Of a DNA stretch of 14,115 nt, positions 13,995 to 14,115 are shown in pieces. Location: the NCBI GenBank assembly GCA_028820215.1, contig JAPPKD010000180.1, positions 1-14,115 of the forward strand, written 5' to 3'. The notes under the pieces are model-generated. The model had not been told where the DNA came from and did not search any database. It was given only the letters and a program-made list of their open reading frames with translations. How positions within the stretch are numbered: the stretch's first letter is position 1; each line of letters starts with the position of its first letter. The position numbers and the translations under genes were made by a program. This DNA comes from Spirochaetaceae bacterium. GTDB taxonomy: Bacteria; Spirochaetota; Spirochaetia; SZUA-6; Bin103.

Positions 13995-14115
13995 CGGGGG
14001 GGGGGGGGGGGGGGGCCCCCCCCGCCGGCCCCCCCCCCGCCCCCAAAAGGGGGGGGCGGGGGGGGGCCCCCCCCCACCCCCCCCCCCCCCCGACCCGCGG
14101 GGGGGGGGGGAGAGG
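13995..14115. other. homopolymer tract, probable sequencing or assembly artefact
   Basis: From 13996 the sequence is almost only runs of G and C, with just a few A (for example 14044-14047) and no ordinary codon structure. It interrupts an otherwise good reading frame. Low-quality polyG calls and their complements at the end of a contig are the likeliest cause. No gene, repeat element or structure should be read from it. Confidence 0.85.

Noticed and set aside
13847..14077. A 76-codon minus-strand frame starting in Pro/Gly runs
   Set aside because: Its first half is translated homopolymer artefact and the rest is out of frame with the Rpn-like gene.

Overview
The window is GC-rich bacterial DNA, roughly two-thirds G+C by eye, with tight gene packing, frequent GTG starts and purine-rich ribosome binding sites. 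The gene content is that of a free-living or host-associated heterotroph: sugar ABC importer parts, an RpiR-type regulator, an acid-sugar dehydratase-like enzyme, a DUF362 protein, a MATE exporter and a PhyH-type dioxygenase. This mix is familiar from GC-rich environmental genomes such as uncultured spirochaetes and sponge or marine symbiont lineages. No rRNA, tRNA or other phylogenetic marker is present, so that placement is only a guess. The last 120 bases are almost pure G and C homopolymer runs and look like an end-of-contig artefact.

Layout. (1) 202-1533 (+): an AAA ATPase with a C-terminal DUF4143 domain, behind a good sigma70-like promoter that carries an operator-like inverted repeat. 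(2) 1582-2559 (-): an RpiR-family regulator, divergent from 2616-3866 (+), a sugar-binding protein. A second, unrelated-looking sugar-binding protein follows at 4077-5360 (+) with its own upstream region. (3) 5430-11107 (-): five genes in a row. In transcription order they are a MATE transporter, a DUF362 protein, a rhamnonate dehydratase-like enolase-superfamily enzyme, and MalF-type and MalG-type permeases. The last three junctions that look coupled are 3, 8 and 31 bases long. A 65-base gap before the permeases holds a possible internal promoter. (4) 11347-12968 (+): an unrecognised protein translationally coupled (ATGA) to a PhyH-family dioxygenase. (5) 12956-13994 (-): a small P-loop kinase-like protein and, upstream of it, the C-terminal part of an Rpn-family (PD-(D/E)XK) nuclease/putative transposase whose N-terminal part is lost in the homopolymer tract.

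Working model, inferred: the RpiR regulator senses a phosphosugar through its SIS domain and controls one or both binding proteins. The binding proteins feed the two permeases, which must borrow an ATPase from elsewhere because no ABC ATPase is encoded here. The dehydratase-like enzyme may process an imported or derived sugar acid. I see no complete new defence or mobile system. The most distinctive uncharacterised unit is the coupled unknown-protein/PhyH pair, followed by several unassigned palindromes and repeats in the intergenic regions.
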